DNA of 64,000 nt from Candolleomyces eurysporus (taxonomy: Eukaryota; Basidiomycota; Agaricomycetes; Agaricales; Psathyrellaceae): positions 1-64,000 of the forward strand of contig JANBPK010001048.1 in assembly GCA_027579435.1 (NCBI GenBank), read 5' to 3'. Position 1 is the stretch's first letter; each line of letters starts with the position of its first letter. Positions 1-10,030 of the stretch are shown here, piece after piece. The notes under the pieces were generated by a model, which saw only the letters and a program-made list of their open reading frames with translations, was not told where the DNA came from and searched no databases. Made by a program: the position numbers and the translations under genes.

Positions 1-371
1 CACGATGCTATGTGAAGGGGGTACGCTGTCCGGCAAGAACGAGGGTCGTCAAACACAGCTGCAGTTAGCTGCGGAGGCCANGGATCGTAAAGGGGGGGAA
101 CTNGGGATNCGACGANGGGGGGGTCCCGGTAGCTCGAAGAAGCGATTTATCAAGTCTGNTGGTTTGAGGAGCAGCCGTTCCATGAAGCTCTCACAGGGCC
201 AGGGTTTGCAGTGACAGACCAAGCTCTCGCAACCCTCAACACACGCACGGATGACTCATAGACCCAGGTTTCCGGGGAACTCTATATGATTGAATTGCTG
301 TCTTGTCTTTACATGGGTCGGTAGCTTAACTCGCAGATTGCGGAACGGGCTTTAACAGAGCTTGATCTTTC

Positions 372-387
372 GTCAACGTAAGTTGAC
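372..387 (+). repeat. GNRA hairpin copy 1
   Basis: GTCAAC-GTAA-GTTGAC: a perfect 6-bp stem with a GUAA (GNRA-class) loop if transcribed. It is followed by CCGACCCC and lies 40 nt after a core ending TAGCTTAACTC. Confidence 0.75.
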
Positions 388-809
388 CCGACCCCGCCCC
401 TCCTCTTCGNTTTTTCTTTCTTTTTTTTTTTGGATTTCTTTCTCTGTACCATCTTATTGTCTTAGCCTTGCTATCCGACGAGAGGAGGTTGGTCATTTTG
501 GTTTTCTCGAGAGGCTTTTCAAAGTTCTTTTGGATTTATTTTGCACGATACATGAGAAAGCGAACAAGCGAATGGGACTTGGAGGACTTGTAGAAGTGTG
601 CTAGCCGTTAGGGGAAGTATGCCTTCCGAATTGAGAGTGGCGTTCTTCTGGCGGGGTATAATCTGGAGGTGTATAGGAAAGGTCTCTGAGTATTCGACAT
701 CTTGTGCAAACCTGCAGCAGAAGATCATCGGAGGTCTGGGGTTCGCTGAGCAGGCCTCAAGCAGGGTCGGTGATCGCCCGGAGTAGTGATCGACACTGCG
801 GGATCGCGC

Positions 810-818
810 GTTCTAATC
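810..818 (+). repeat. tRNA-like B-box module 1
   Basis: GTTCTAATC sits inside a 60-base block (about 770-833) shared with modules at 2263, 4123 and 5239. It differs from the Pol III B-box consensus GWTCRANNC at one position (T for R), so this copy looks decayed. Confidence 0.5.
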
Positions 819-1057
819 CTGGTCTCGTCGACANTTTTAGCCGTCGAGGTCGGGCCTTGTTTCGGTCACTCCAAATAATTAGATTGCTTTAGTTTTGCGA
901 AAGATATTTTTGTACTGAAAGCTGAAGCTAGTAGCTCGGCCATGGAGGACAAGTGCTCACAAGTATTGTCGCCCATGAGTCATCGGTTTGAGTGGTAATG
1001 ATTTGATTGTTGTGTTGTCTCTCCGTGGGTCGGTAGCATAACTGCACTTTGGAATTT

Positions 1058-1073
1058 GTCAGCGAAAGTTGAC
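1058..1073 (+). repeat. GNRA hairpin copy 2
   Basis: GTCAGC-GAAA-GTTGAC. The A-to-G change in the left arm turns an A-U pair into G-U, so the stem is kept. The upstream core at 1034-1044, TAGCATAACTG, matches the Pol III A-box consensus TRGYNNARNNG. Confidence 0.75.
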
Positions 1074-1628
1074 CCGATCCCTCCCTCCAGGCTCCCTCCC
1101 TATTCCTTTTCTTTTACTTTCAATTGGCCTCCGTCATTGAAGTCGTTCCTTGTCCTGTCACGGGACTCAGGCTTGATCGGCAGGTGTAGGGCTTTTAAAT
1201 TGGNTTTTTTCTTCTCTACTGGTAGGTGTAAAGTGTTTCATTCGACAAGTGGGCCTTAACCTATCAATACGCCCACAGAGGTGAGTTCATCGCTTGGAAG
1301 TCACCATTTTGGGAAGGAAGCCTTCCGAAGATGGGGTGTAAGTCTGACGAGAACAAGCATCATGAACAGTTAGCTCCGGAAGTCAGGATCCTAAAGGAGG
1401 GAGGAGCTGTAATAGACGATAGCTTGAAAAAGCGATTCATCAGACCTTCAGGACTGTAGTACCGGTTTGAGGAGCAGTTGTTGAAGCTCCCGGTAGACAA
1501 ACATATGACTCATTGGACACAAGGTTCCGGTGGATACATGATTTGATTGCTGTGTTGTCTTTTCACGGGTCGGTAGCCTAACTGCTGCTTTGGCATTCAG
1601 ATCGACAACTCGATCTTCTCTCCACAAA

Positions 1629-1644
1629 GTCAACGAAAGTTGAC
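1629..1644 (+). repeat. GNRA hairpin copy 3
   Basis: GTCAAC-GAAA-GTTGAC: perfect stem and GAAA loop, 45 nt after the A-box-like TAGCCTAACTG at 1574-1584, followed by CCGACCCCTCCCC. Confidence 0.75.
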
Positions 1645-2262
1645 CCGACCCCTCCCCTCCCTCTCTCTTCTTTTTTTGGATGTATTATCTTGGCCTTACC
1701 AACCGACTGGTGACTTTGGTCTTTCAAGAGGTATTTCAAAGTTCTTTTGGATTTATTTATACGGTAGGTGTGAATTTGGTGGCAAAGCAAACAAAGTAAC
1801 GGTGTTCGGAGGACTTAAGAAGGCGTGCTAGCCGTTAGGGGAGGTACCCCTACCGAATGGAGACCGGAGACTGGCAGGCTTTTCTGGCAGGGTATGACCT
1901 AGAGGTGGGTAGAAAAAGGGTTCTCTGAGTACTCGGTATCTTTTGTCGAGAGGCTTTTCAAAGTTCTTTTGGATTCATTTTGTCCAATAACTGAGAACTT
2001 GGTGGCGAAGCGAACAAGCGAACGCGACTAGGAGGACTTAAGAAGTGTGCTAGCCGTTAGGGGAAGTATGCCTTCCGAATCGAGAGCGGCGGCTTTTTTT
2101 GGCAAGATACGACCAGGAGGCAGATAAAAGAGGTCTCCGAGTACTTATACAAACCTGCAGCAGAAGATCATCGTCGAAGGTCTGGGGTTCTATGTTCAAG
2201 CAGGAGGGTCGGGTCGGTGATCGCCCGGAGTATGCATAGCGATCAACACTGCGGGATCGCGC

Positions 2263-2271
2263 GTTCGAATC
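2263..2271 (+). repeat. tRNA-like B-box module 2
   Basis: GTTCGAATC matches GWTCRANNC exactly. It lies in a block (about 2216-2285) nearly identical to the one at 770-833. The segmental duplication begins about 45 nt downstream. No matching tRNA acceptor stem or CCA-end context was found, so this is tRNA-like but not a tRNA gene. Confidence 0.55.
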
Positions 2272-2545
2272 CTGGTCTCGTCCACTATTTAACTATTGAG
2301 GTCGGGACTTGTTCCATGGAAACACTCCGGTACGTATCTTGCGATGCTCGTACATGAGCTACTTAACTAAGCAAGAGCTAGAGCGGACCCNGGGGGGAGG
2401 CGCAGAAGCGACTGATAAAAGACTTCTACAGGACTGTGATAGATGTAGCTCCGAACTGAGAGGTCTGACAATGGAATCTGAATCCAATTATCCGATTTTT
2501 CTGTTTCGGGGGAAGGGAGATCGACGCGACAACGAATACTGCGCG

Positions 2546-2553
2546 TGACGTCA
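2546..2553. promoter_or_regulatory. CRE/ATF palindrome upstream of hypothetical gene
   Basis: TGACGTCA lies 203 nt before the ATG at 2756. The equivalent module upstream of ASK1 also has TGACGTCA (45298-45305); the equivalent position in the other gene copy is degraded. ATAAATAC near 2678 is a possible TATA element. Confidence 0.4.
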
Positions 2554-2755
2554 CGTCATGCGAAATGACAGACGCGTCGACACTTCTTGGGTCTCTCGTG
2601 TCGGGTCTTAATTGAACCCAGTCTCACCAGGCGTAAAACACTGGCTAGACACAAATGTGAGTCACTGCCCAAACGTCATAAATACGAAGCCCTCTCGCAT
2701 CCTAACCGTTCACGTACTTGCTCTTCCCGGCCTATCTTATCACTGTTTTTTCACC

Positions 2756-3694
2756 ATGTCGCAAGCTTCCAACGTTGGCCCCCCCGACAGCCAAACCTTG
2801 GACAGCGGAAAACGAGCTCAATGCGTTCAACATCAGGATAGAGACTCTAGCTCCCGACGATTTCTTCCAAACCTGTGGCTTACCAGACCCTCCCGTCTCA
2901 GCTACTGTGCTTCAGAACGTGCTCAAGCCAGGCAAGCCGATTGAAGACAAACAGGAACGACTATTTTTCGACTATCTCGATTGGGCTTCCACAACGGGAG
3001 AGATTGCGATGACCGTCGACTTTGCCGCATTCCTCCTCCATTGGCTCGGCTATGACACACAAGACGGCATAGTTCTTCAGGGAAAGAGGGCTGCATTGAC
3101 GGTGCGTCGTGAGAGACCGGATATCTACTTCGATGTCTGTGTCATGTCTCCCGATCGTTATTACCAACTTGTCGTTCAAGCAGAACCTGCGCCGGTCAGT
3201 TAGTTTCATTTCCTCACTTTTTCCATTACGCTCACCGGCCGCCACCCCCTCCCTAAAGCACGACTTCTCTGGCTACCCTGCAGAGCCCCAGTTGATTGCT
3301 AAGGCCATTGCAGCATTTCACCAGAACAATATATCCCTCGCTCCTGCGCTTACTCGGGCAGTAATCCCCGGAATCGTAATGGCCGGAACCTTACCCACGT
3401 TCTACCTCATTCCAGTCACATCCGAGCTTGTTCGTAACGTTGAAGGCGGTTATCGCCCTGAACAGCCTACGGTTGTTTATCGGTGTGTTCCGCCAATGCC
3501 TACGGAGCCCAGTATATACACCCCATACGGTATGGTCCACCTTGGCCGGCGGCGATGGGCATTGCAATGTTTGGAAGCCTTCAAACGCTTCCTTGTGAGC
3601 ATAATTAATTTTTTCGCTTATGATGCTTGGACTAATGATATCTTCCCAGAACCAAGCGACTGTCGAACAGAGCGAAGAAAAACCCAAAAAATGA
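2756..3694 (+). CDS. Agaricomycete-family hypothetical protein (copy 1)
   Basis: Three exons, 2756-3194, 3259-3594 and 3650-3694, encode about 272 residues if a 7-C run near 2779 is read as six. As printed, the ATG frame shifts there relative to the conserved frame. Both introns have GT...AG ends, and the second has a CTAAT branch site. The protein belongs to a large family of unassigned Agaricomycete proteins. Visible family features are FDVCVMS...YQLVVQAE, then EPQLIAKAIAAFHQNN, IPGIVMAG-x-LPTFYLIPVT and a C-terminal ALQCLEAFKRF. The D/C-x-M...QAE core recalls a PD-(D/E)XK nuclease core, but this is only an inference and the lysine usual in relatives (QEDK) is absent. It ends in a short charged tail. 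A near-identical inverted copy lies at 45921-46836. Confidence 0.7.
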
Positions 3695-3929
3695 GCTCGT
3701 CTACTGTACTAGCATCCCTCCGTACTATCTTGCTTTTTTAACGTCGTCTAGATAAAATTTTCCCAAACAAATATACATTTTCTGCTATTCGTAGCATCAT
3801 GAGAGCCTGCATTGCCATGCCGCAATCCAAGTTGCACCAGTCGGAAAACAGACGGAGAGTCAGTCTATTCATCAAGACCAATCGCTGTGTGAATCTCCGA
3901 GGTGCTCCAAGGCCCATTGTTCGTTTGTT

Positions 3930-4020
3930 TCCTTCGCTGCCAAATTCTCGTCTATCTTACAAAATACATCCAAAAGAACTTTGAAAGCCTCGCGGCAAAC
4001 CAAGCTCACCAACCTCTCGT
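3930..4020 (-). repeat. Inverted fragment of the composite repeat
   Basis: Read on the minus strand this contains GAGGCTTTCAAAGTTCTTTTGGAT, the block found near 510 and 1952 on the plus strand. It directly follows the segmental duplication, so part of the repeat is flipped next to the insertion point. Confidence 0.6.
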
Positions 4021-4056
4021 CGAATTGGAACGGGTTTTAACACAACTTGATCTTTA

Positions 4057-4072
4057 GTCAACGCAAGTTGAT
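4057..4072 (+). repeat. GNRA hairpin copy 4
   Basis: GTCAAC-GCAA-GTTGAT. The loop is GCAA, a third GNRA variant, and the terminal pair becomes G-U. The preceding core is missing here. Confidence 0.7.
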
Positions 4073-4122
4073 CCGTCCCCCTTAGGAGTGTGTGCATAGC
4101 AACTAACACTGTGGGATCGCGC

Positions 4123-4131
4123 GTTCGAATC
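4123..4131 (+). repeat. tRNA-like B-box module 3
   Basis: GTTCGAATC, an exact match to the Pol III B-box consensus, in the shared block 4085-4143. The next A-box-like core is 207 nt downstream, so the A and B elements are in the wrong order for a tRNA. Confidence 0.55.
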
Positions 4132-4379
4132 CTGGTCTTGTCAACCTTTTACTGTCGAGGTCGGGACTTGTTTCGGTCACTCAAATTGTTAAATTCCTTT
4201 GGTTCTGCGAAAGATAGTTTTGTATCTAAAGCTGAAGCTAGTAGTACAGCCATGGAGGACTTCAAGGGCTCACAAGTAGTACCGCCCATGAGTCATCGGC
4301 AATGACTTAATTACTGTGCTGTCTTACCGTGGGTCGGTAGCATAACTGCACCTTTTGGCTAGTTCATTGAACTGGATAC

Positions 4380-4395
4380 GTCAACGAAAGTTGAC
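4380..4395 (+). repeat. GNRA hairpin copy 5
   Basis: GTCAAC-GAAA-GTTGAC, 32 nt after TAGCATAACTG (4338-4348), followed by CCGATCCCTC. Confidence 0.75.
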
Positions 4396-4871
4396 CCGAT
4401 CCCTCTCTAATCCTTTTTCTTTTTCTTTGGCTTCCGTTAAGTTGTTCTTAATTCTTTCAGGAACTTGGGCTTGTTCGGCAGGTGTAGGGCTTTTGAATAG
4501 ACTTTTCTTTCAGGCGAAAGGTGTTTCAGTCGACAAGTGGCCTTAAACCTGGCAATATGCTCGCGGAGGTGAGCTTGTCACTTAGAAGTCACCGTTTTGT
4601 GAAGGAAGCCTTCCGAACTGAGAATGCAGCAGACCTTTGGCTTCTCGTCTCTCAGGCAGTGGTATCTGGCACCAAAGATCCAGGAGTACTTGCAGATAAC
4701 TGGAGTTTGCAGTGTACAAGGGAAGACAGTACGCATGCCCTGTCTCTGGGATTGCACAACACATGACCTATCGCTTATAATTTGATTGATACGATGTCTT
4801 TTCACGGGTCGGTAGCTTAACTGTTGCCTTTGCATACAGATCAAAGTCCTAGACTTGACCTATTCTTAACA

Positions 4872-4887
4872 GTCAACGAAAGTTGAC
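4872..4887 (+). repeat. GNRA hairpin copy 6
   Basis: GTCAAC-GAAA-GTTGAC, 49 nt after TAGCTTAACTG (4813-4823), followed by CCGACCCCTCCCC. Confidence 0.75.
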
Positions 4888-5238
4888 CCGACCCCTCCCC
4901 TACTCTTGTCTTTTTGACCTTTTCTTACTAGTACCATTATTGTAACAGTACCGGTCTTCTTGGTTGAATGGCGGAGGTCGGTTAACGGTGTTCAAGAGGT
5001 GCTTAGTTTATATTTTGGATGGTATTCGTAGCAAAGCAAACGGTCTTGGAGGATTCGAAGGTTGACTGTTTTGGGAAGGACTCTTTCTGGATTGGGGCTG
5101 CTACATTTCTTGGACACTGGGCGACAGCCCGGTGAATGGGCAGCAAAGTTTCTGAGATTTTATACTTGATATCTCGTGTAAAGCTAGAGTTTATCTGTGC
5201 AGGCAGGAGCATCGGTCATCCAAGGAGTATGATCGCGC

Positions 5239-5247
5239 GTTCGAACC
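5239..5247 (+). repeat. tRNA-like B-box module 4
   Basis: GTTCGAACC matches the B-box consensus and is followed by CGGGTTGTATCGAC. The flanking block (5215-5262) is the most diverged of the four. Confidence 0.45.
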
Positions 5248-5627
5248 CGGGTTGTATCGACTTGTTGTTTGAATCTCGGCGCCGGCACTCCAAGTAATCG
5301 GATTCTTCTGGTTTTACGATACATGTTTCTGTTTTGCGCTGAAAGCTGAAACTCGATGTGCAGCTATGGAAGAGCCGTTCGAGTGCCACGCCCCCTGTCA
5401 CGCCGGTTACACGTCCTCCGTCGAGACTCGAAGCGGGTGAGCTCGAGGAAAGAATACAAGCATCTTGAAATTGGCTGTCATTCAATTTCTGGCATTCATT
5501 TCACACCAGGAGATAATGTGCAATTGTTTCAATGAGTATAGTACAGGCAGAATGACCAAGAGAAATATGCATCTAGCGTAAAATTCAAGAGCCCAAGATA
5601 TTATTCCGATTCTAGTTTGCACCCTGC

Positions 5628-7400
5628 TCATGAATGAAATTCAATCATCACCCCATAGCCCGCAGCATCAGAAACGAACTGCGAGAAACCTTCCGCCCAT
5701 CCTTCAGGGACACAACTCCATTCCACAAAGGACAAGCACCGCAGTGCACTGTCTGGTCCAAGGTCGTGCCGCAGTCTTGTATTCTTGATCAACGGTTCCA
5801 TGAACGATGCCAACCCGAAAAATCCGGTGTCGTCAGCGCCAAAGCCACTTCCGTTGAAACACAACGTCTTGAGGGCTATAAAACAACGGGATAAGCTTGA
5901 AGATTGCTCCGAAAGCGGAGAACTGAAATTGATGTTGGAGGAGGTTTGCGACTCCGGCGCTGCGTGATCTTGGACAAACTTCTCAATGGCCCGAGAGTCT
6001 TCTTCCAATTTCTCCACAAGGTTGCCCACGTAGGAAGGGCTAACAACGAGACGGGAAAGGTAGGGAAGTTGTGCAATATCGTCCCAAAAATGGTCATCCA
6101 CTGGTAGAAAACCTGATGTGTGGGTGAGTCGCAGAGACAGTGATTGTATCTGCACCAAAGACAGGCCAGGGAGGCAGAATCGCTCCTCGTCGGACATCGA
6201 GAAGGAAGGACCGGGGCAGGGTTCTTCGAAAGCGTCCCACTCATTGCAAACAATTGAAGCAACGGAAGTTGACGGAGGGTCGATAGGGATATGGCGGTGG
6301 AAGGTAGGTTGATCCATCCATGCATCTATCTGCAATAGAGCAGCCACTGAACTTCCAAAGAGGTCTGTTTCATCTCGCGAGAGCGAGAAACAGCACGGGG
6401 CGATGCCGGATGTATCCGAGTCTGTGCGGCATTTCGAAAGCACTTCAAACACGTCTCCAAAACTGAAAGATTCGGACTCGTCAACATATTCCGCCCAAAC
6501 ACCAACAACAACCTGCGTCGTAGGCGATACCCGTACGCACTCGAGGAAATTGAGAATACCCGGATCATCCCCTTTAGCTATCAGGGTGTTTAGCTGCGGG
6601 AAATTCAGAGGGGGAAGGGGGCTTGTTTCGGAGTCTTCTTCAAACTTGATACCAGCTTTCAGCGACAGTTTCTTTAGCGTTTTCGCCAATCCTTGTAACA
6701 CAGGGTAGAGCTTGTTCCAGAGGTGGGGGTTATCGGCCTCCAACGTGAGCTCAGACAGCGTTTCGCATTGGAAGAGAGAAATGTCGAGTGGAATGGTTGT
6801 CGAGAGTAAGGAAAGACGCTGTAGACGCGGGGTTCCGCCCGAGAAAACATCTGGGATGGTCGAATTCGTCCCTATCGAAAATGATTCAAGTAGCGGGGCA
6901 CGATCTGGAAGATGCCGCAGAATATGAGGCGTATATTGTCCCAACAGGTCAAAGGTCTTCACTCGGGGGATCAGCCTTGCGATGGTGTCGATTGAGCTTC
7001 CGCTGGCCTCTTTGCACCAAATCCTCAGGAAGATGGTGAGAGGAATGTCTTTGGATCGTTCCAATAATGATTCGCGCCAAAAAGATAACGAGGAGTCCAC
7101 GTCAGCTCGTATGCCAAATGAGATCTTAGACCACAGCAGGGGGCAATTAATTGCGACTTGTCGCCAATGTTGGCAAACGTGGCTGGGGATCATCGACTGT
7201 TGGTCCAGTGACCCGGAGCCAGCCTCGAGATGGAGTATGAATATGGTGGACAGGATTTCCGGGGGTAATTTTGCTACCGGAGACAAGGTGTTGTATTTCG
7301 ACTTGAGAGACCGACTTTTTTCTTCAGAATCCAGAATTTGAGCCATCAGTCGACTCCGTGCCTCGACGTTTTCTGTAGTTGATTTCGAACTCGGGGCCAT
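5628..7400 (-). CDS. F-box-like protein
   Basis: A single open exon of about 590 codons. The true ATG is at 7400 (MAPSSK); upstream in-frame codons are not ATG. Near residues 20-40 there is a heptad-like stretch (RLMAQILDSEEKSRSLKSKY). It is followed by an F-box-like motif, LPPEILSTIFILH...VCQHWRQVAINCPLLWS, typical of the greatly expanded Agaricomycete F-box families. The rest is hydrophobic/leucine-rich with SRL and LKTL-type strands, as in degenerate LRR tails. The inferred role is substrate recognition in an SCF ubiquitin ligase; the substrate is unknown. It is divergent from the F-box gene at 7793. Confidence 0.85.
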   Translation of the reverse strand: MAPSSKSTTENVEARSRLMAQILDSEEKSRSLKSKYNTLSPVAKLPPEILSTIFILHLEAGSGSLDQQSMIPSHVCQHWRQVAINCPLLWSKISFGIRADVDSSLSFWRESLLERSKDIPLTIFLRIWCKEASGSSIDTIARLIPRVKTFDLLGQYTPHILRHLPDRAPLLESFSIGTNSTIPDVFSGGTPRLQRLSLLSTTIPLDISLFQCETLSELTLEADNPHLWNKLYPVLQGLAKTLKKLSLKAGIKFEEDSETSPLPPLNFPQLNTLIAKGDDPGILNFLECVRVSPTTQVVVGVWAEYVDESESFSFGDVFEVLSKCRTDSDTSGIAPCCFSLSRDETDLFGSSVAALLQIDAWMDQPTFHRHIPIDPPSTSVASIVCNEWDAFEEPCPGPSFSMSDEERFCLPGLSLVQIQSLSLRLTHTSGFLPVDDHFWDDIAQLPYLSRLVVSPSYVGNLVEKLEEDSRAIEKFVQDHAAPESQTSSNINFSSPLSEQSSSLSRCFIALKTLCFNGSGFGADDTGFFGLASFMEPLIKNTRLRHDLGPDSALRCLSFVEWSCVPEGWAEGFSQFVSDAAGYGVMIEFHS

Positions 7401-7792
7401 GGTTCGGTTGTCGACAGTCTTTTCAACATTCAATTATCATGATGGAGGGGGAGTGGGACAAAATATGCTTACGAGACTCTACAAGGTTTGAACACTTAGA
7501 GACGTCCCGAAAAAGCGTGGAGGATGGACAAGGTTTGAAATGACGGGCTCACTATGTACAAACTTCGAATGTGCTGGCGTGTGACGCATGGCGCGTGATT
7601 GTTTGCGCAGGATGCATACTAGAGACGACGCCCTCCGAATCCTGCTCGCATCGGCCCAGTTTGTCTGCAGACGGATGTGGGTGAGTTTCAAAATTTGAAG
7701 TCCGAATAAGTAGACGCGCGTCAAAATTTTCTTTCCTTCTCTCTTCCCTCTACCGCTTTTCCGAGATCCAGCCTGCATATACACATCTTGAA
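7401..7792. promoter_or_regulatory. Divergent intergenic region between two F-box genes
   Basis: 392 bases separate the two start codons and must hold both promoters. It includes AGGATGCATACTAGAG and a pyrimidine-rich CTTTCCTTCTCTCTTCCC tract about 50 nt before the plus-strand ATG. No clear TATA box was seen. Confidence 0.5.
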
Positions 7793-9519
7793 ATGCCCTC
7801 ACTCTCTCGCACGGCCGTTCTTTCCAACTACGAGCTCTTGACGCTGATTTTTGGCGATTTTCTTCCATGGGATCCAACGCGTCTGGCAAGGGACGAGGTC
7901 GTCCAAGGAAGGAAGCAACTTCGCGATCTTGCTATCACATGTAAAGCTTTCAAGGACCCCGCGCTTGCAAAACTTTGGACCTACTTGGACTCTCTTTTAC
8001 CTTTGGCATTGGTGCTTCCAGATCTTCGAGTGTGGAACAATGGATATGTAAGCTGGCGACTGCGTCCACCCGTTCGAAGGGCAATAGGTCCGATCCAATC
8101 GCTGACTCACCTGTGTTTGTATAACTCCAGTATTTCATTGGAAGCCTTTCGAACGACTGTATATTTCGTCAATATGCGTCAAAGGTTCGCGTTTTGAACC
8201 TGCAGCCAACTACTCAAAAACCGGTCTCCATCTCGCCGCATGCATACGTCCTCATCGCCAAGCTGCTCGAAGGACAAGCGCTCTTCCCAGGTCTGAGGAA
8301 AGTGGTCCTTCAAGCGGAGTGTGATCCTGCGACGGAGTTGGCTATCCTTCCTCTTATATTCCCGCCTTCTGTCGAAACAGCAGAGATTTATGGAGAAGGT
8401 TTTTCCAAGCCTATGTTCGCCAACTACTGCCTTCCTTTCCTCATGACGCAATTCAAATGCACTCTGAAGCACCTTTCTCTCAAGAACGATAAACAAGATG
8501 TGGATCCTGCGGTCGTTGACGCTATCGTGCAGTTGACATGCCTGGAGAGCCTCGACCTTCAGTTGCCCCAAAGCAACCGGATCAAACCAGAATACCTGAT
8601 GGAAATTGGAAAGGCTTTCCAGAAATTGACGTCTCTTAAACTCGATGTCCATTTCCCGTCTCACCGAGTCTCCGAAACCTCCCCTCACCAAAATCATGAT
8701 CTCGATACCTCTGGTCTCTTTCCGGCGCTGAAGTCACTTCACGTCGTCAGCCGGTCCGAGAGCCAAATTTGCGCGTGCATCCCTGCTTACTTGGTCGAGA
8801 AGATCACGTCCCTGGTGCTTATGCTGACAGAGCCTATCCAGACCACTGACTTCTTCGCATCGACCATGATCTCTTTATCGAAAATGAGATCTTTGAAGAA
8901 ACTCGAGGTATTCGGTGGATCGACGACTCGTGTCGCTCATTGGAATGCGATGCTCCCGTTGCTCCAGCAACTGCCTTTGGAGGAGTTCAAACTCGACGTG
9001 TTCCAATCTACCTCCTGGACTGCTTCCCTCGAATCTTTGGTGGATGGTGCGGTCACGTTCCGCGGTCAGACTTCAAAGAATACCACCGCCATCCAGCCTC
9101 TTCAAGCTCTCACACTTCCGTCCTCCCTCAAAAATTCCTTCATCACCTTGGATTGCTTGTCGACTCTAGCCGAGGAAGCCATCGGCCTCGAGTATCTTGC
9201 CATTTCATTGAAACCCGAAGGACGCTCGTCTGGGCGCAAGGCGATTGCCGACTTGCTATTTGCGTGGAAGACGTTGAAACGGTCTTCCTGCCCTCTCAAG
9301 CGTCTGGCGGTTTCTCAGTTCGGGTCCGATGTCGTATTCAGCGCGCAGGAATATGATGATCTAGCGCAACTTCTAGATCTTATGTTTCCCCAGCTAACTT
9401 CGATCAGGCCCTACGATGGTGAAAAGACGCAGCCGTATTGGAATAAGCATTGGTGGTTCATCGAGCGCCTTCGAAAGATGTATAAGAGATGCAGGCTGAA
9501 CCAACTAACATCGCACTAG
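7793..9519 (+). CDS. F-box/LRR-like protein
   Basis: Two exons, 7793-8047 and 8131-9519, give 547 residues. The 83-nt intron has GTAAGC...CCAG ends and phase 0. The N-terminus (LSNYELLTLIFGDFLP...LAITCKAFKDPALAKLW) is a fungal F-box-like fold. After the splice comes RQYASKVRVLNL, the usual link into the leucine-rich region. The remainder is a run of L-x-S-L-x-L repeats (for example TCLESLDLQL, FQKLTSLKLDV, FPALKSLHVVSR). It is a putative SCF adaptor with unknown target, unrelated in detail to its divergent neighbour. Confidence 0.85.
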
Positions 9520-9649
9520 CTCGTGCTCATACAAAGCCTATTTGTGTACTCGATGTCTTAAAACGCTTTCACCAACACCAGATTGTAGTATTGGTCCCCT
9601 GCTTGTAATTGTGCTTGGTAACATATCCCAATTCGTTGTCGTCGGTTTT

Positions 9650-10030
9650 CTACGCAGTAAACAGTGAAATAAAATTATGGACTAGATCGGCCTCTGCAAT
9701 CCCAGTTATATCTCCTGTAATCAAGCAGCGTTTAGGATTAGTTCAGCGTGCCGTATCGATTACCCCGTACCTTGGTCATAGGCGAGAGAAACTTCGACTA
9801 TATCTGCGCCGCTGTGACATGAAAGAATCAAGTTAGAGTTGTTCACGAAATTGAGGCCAGCAAGGCCTCTAACAATCCTCTTCAATTCGCTAGTAGAAGT
9901 AGTCCAATTACCAACTTCAGGTGTGCCGCTGAAAAGTAGCAAGAAGAAAAAGGCCAGGCAAGGGACGCGATCGTCTGGATCTTCCAAAATGGTTAGCTAA
10001 ATACCAAACGGGTGACATTGTAGACGCCCA
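9650..10030 (-). pseudogene. Agmatinase 3' fragment
   Basis: On the minus strand this reads the last part of an agmatinase: WTTSTSELKRIVRGLAGLNFV, then GADIVEVSLAYDQG, then GDITGIAEADLVHNF and a TAG at 9650-9652. It retains intron positions and intron sequence shared with the intact gene at 13725-15489, including the AAGATCCAG acceptor. Everything upstream (signal peptide, GGDHT, HFDAH) is missing. It is a truncated DNA-level duplicate lying on the far side of the caspase-domain gene. Confidence 0.8.

Larger units (their letters stand above)
1..2315. repeat. Composite non-coding repeat region, left part
   Basis: No convincing gene is visible. The stretch is built from modules that recur here and at 3.9-5.5 kb. 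They are a GGGTCGGTAGC core (cores near 316, 1028, 1568), a GTCAAC-GNAA-GTTGAC hairpin 14-49 nt later (372, 1058, 1629), a GAGGCTTTTCAAAGTTCTTTTGG block (about 510 and 1952), a block starting GCTAGCCGTTAGGGG (about 601, 1829, 2049), and a tRNA-like B-box block (810, 2263). The order B-box, core, hairpin, core, hairpin, B-box recurs at 4.1-5.25 kb, so these are diverged copies of one composite unit. No reverse transcriptase, transposase or terminal repeats were seen. A non-autonomous SINE-like element or a non-coding RNA locus are both possible. Confidence 0.7.
2316..3900 (+). repeat. Inverted segmental duplication, distal copy
   Basis: About 1.58 kb matching the reverse complement of about 45690-47250. 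It includes a complete intron-bearing gene and its 5' and 3' flanks. The first bases read in frame as the last codons of the inositol monophosphatase gene at 47.2 kb (GNTPVRI-x-RCS), stranded here without the rest of that gene. That makes this the daughter copy. Introns are retained, so the copy was made at the DNA level and not by retroposition. The boundaries are estimated by eye. Confidence 0.85.
4073..5480. repeat. Composite non-coding repeat region, right part
   Basis: This repeats the unit seen at about 780-2280: B-box block (4085-4143), a shared stretch containing GAAAGCTGAAGCTAGTAG-like sequence (about 4225), core plus hairpin at 4338-4395, a GTCACTTAGAAGTCACCGTTT block like that near 1290, core plus hairpin at 4813-4887, and a final B-box block (5215-5262). 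I see no coding potential. Confidence 0.65.

Noticed and set aside
1..5480. LTR retrotransposon or DNA transposon
   Set aside because: No reverse transcriptase, integrase, transposase, long terminal repeats or target duplications were found in the repeat region.
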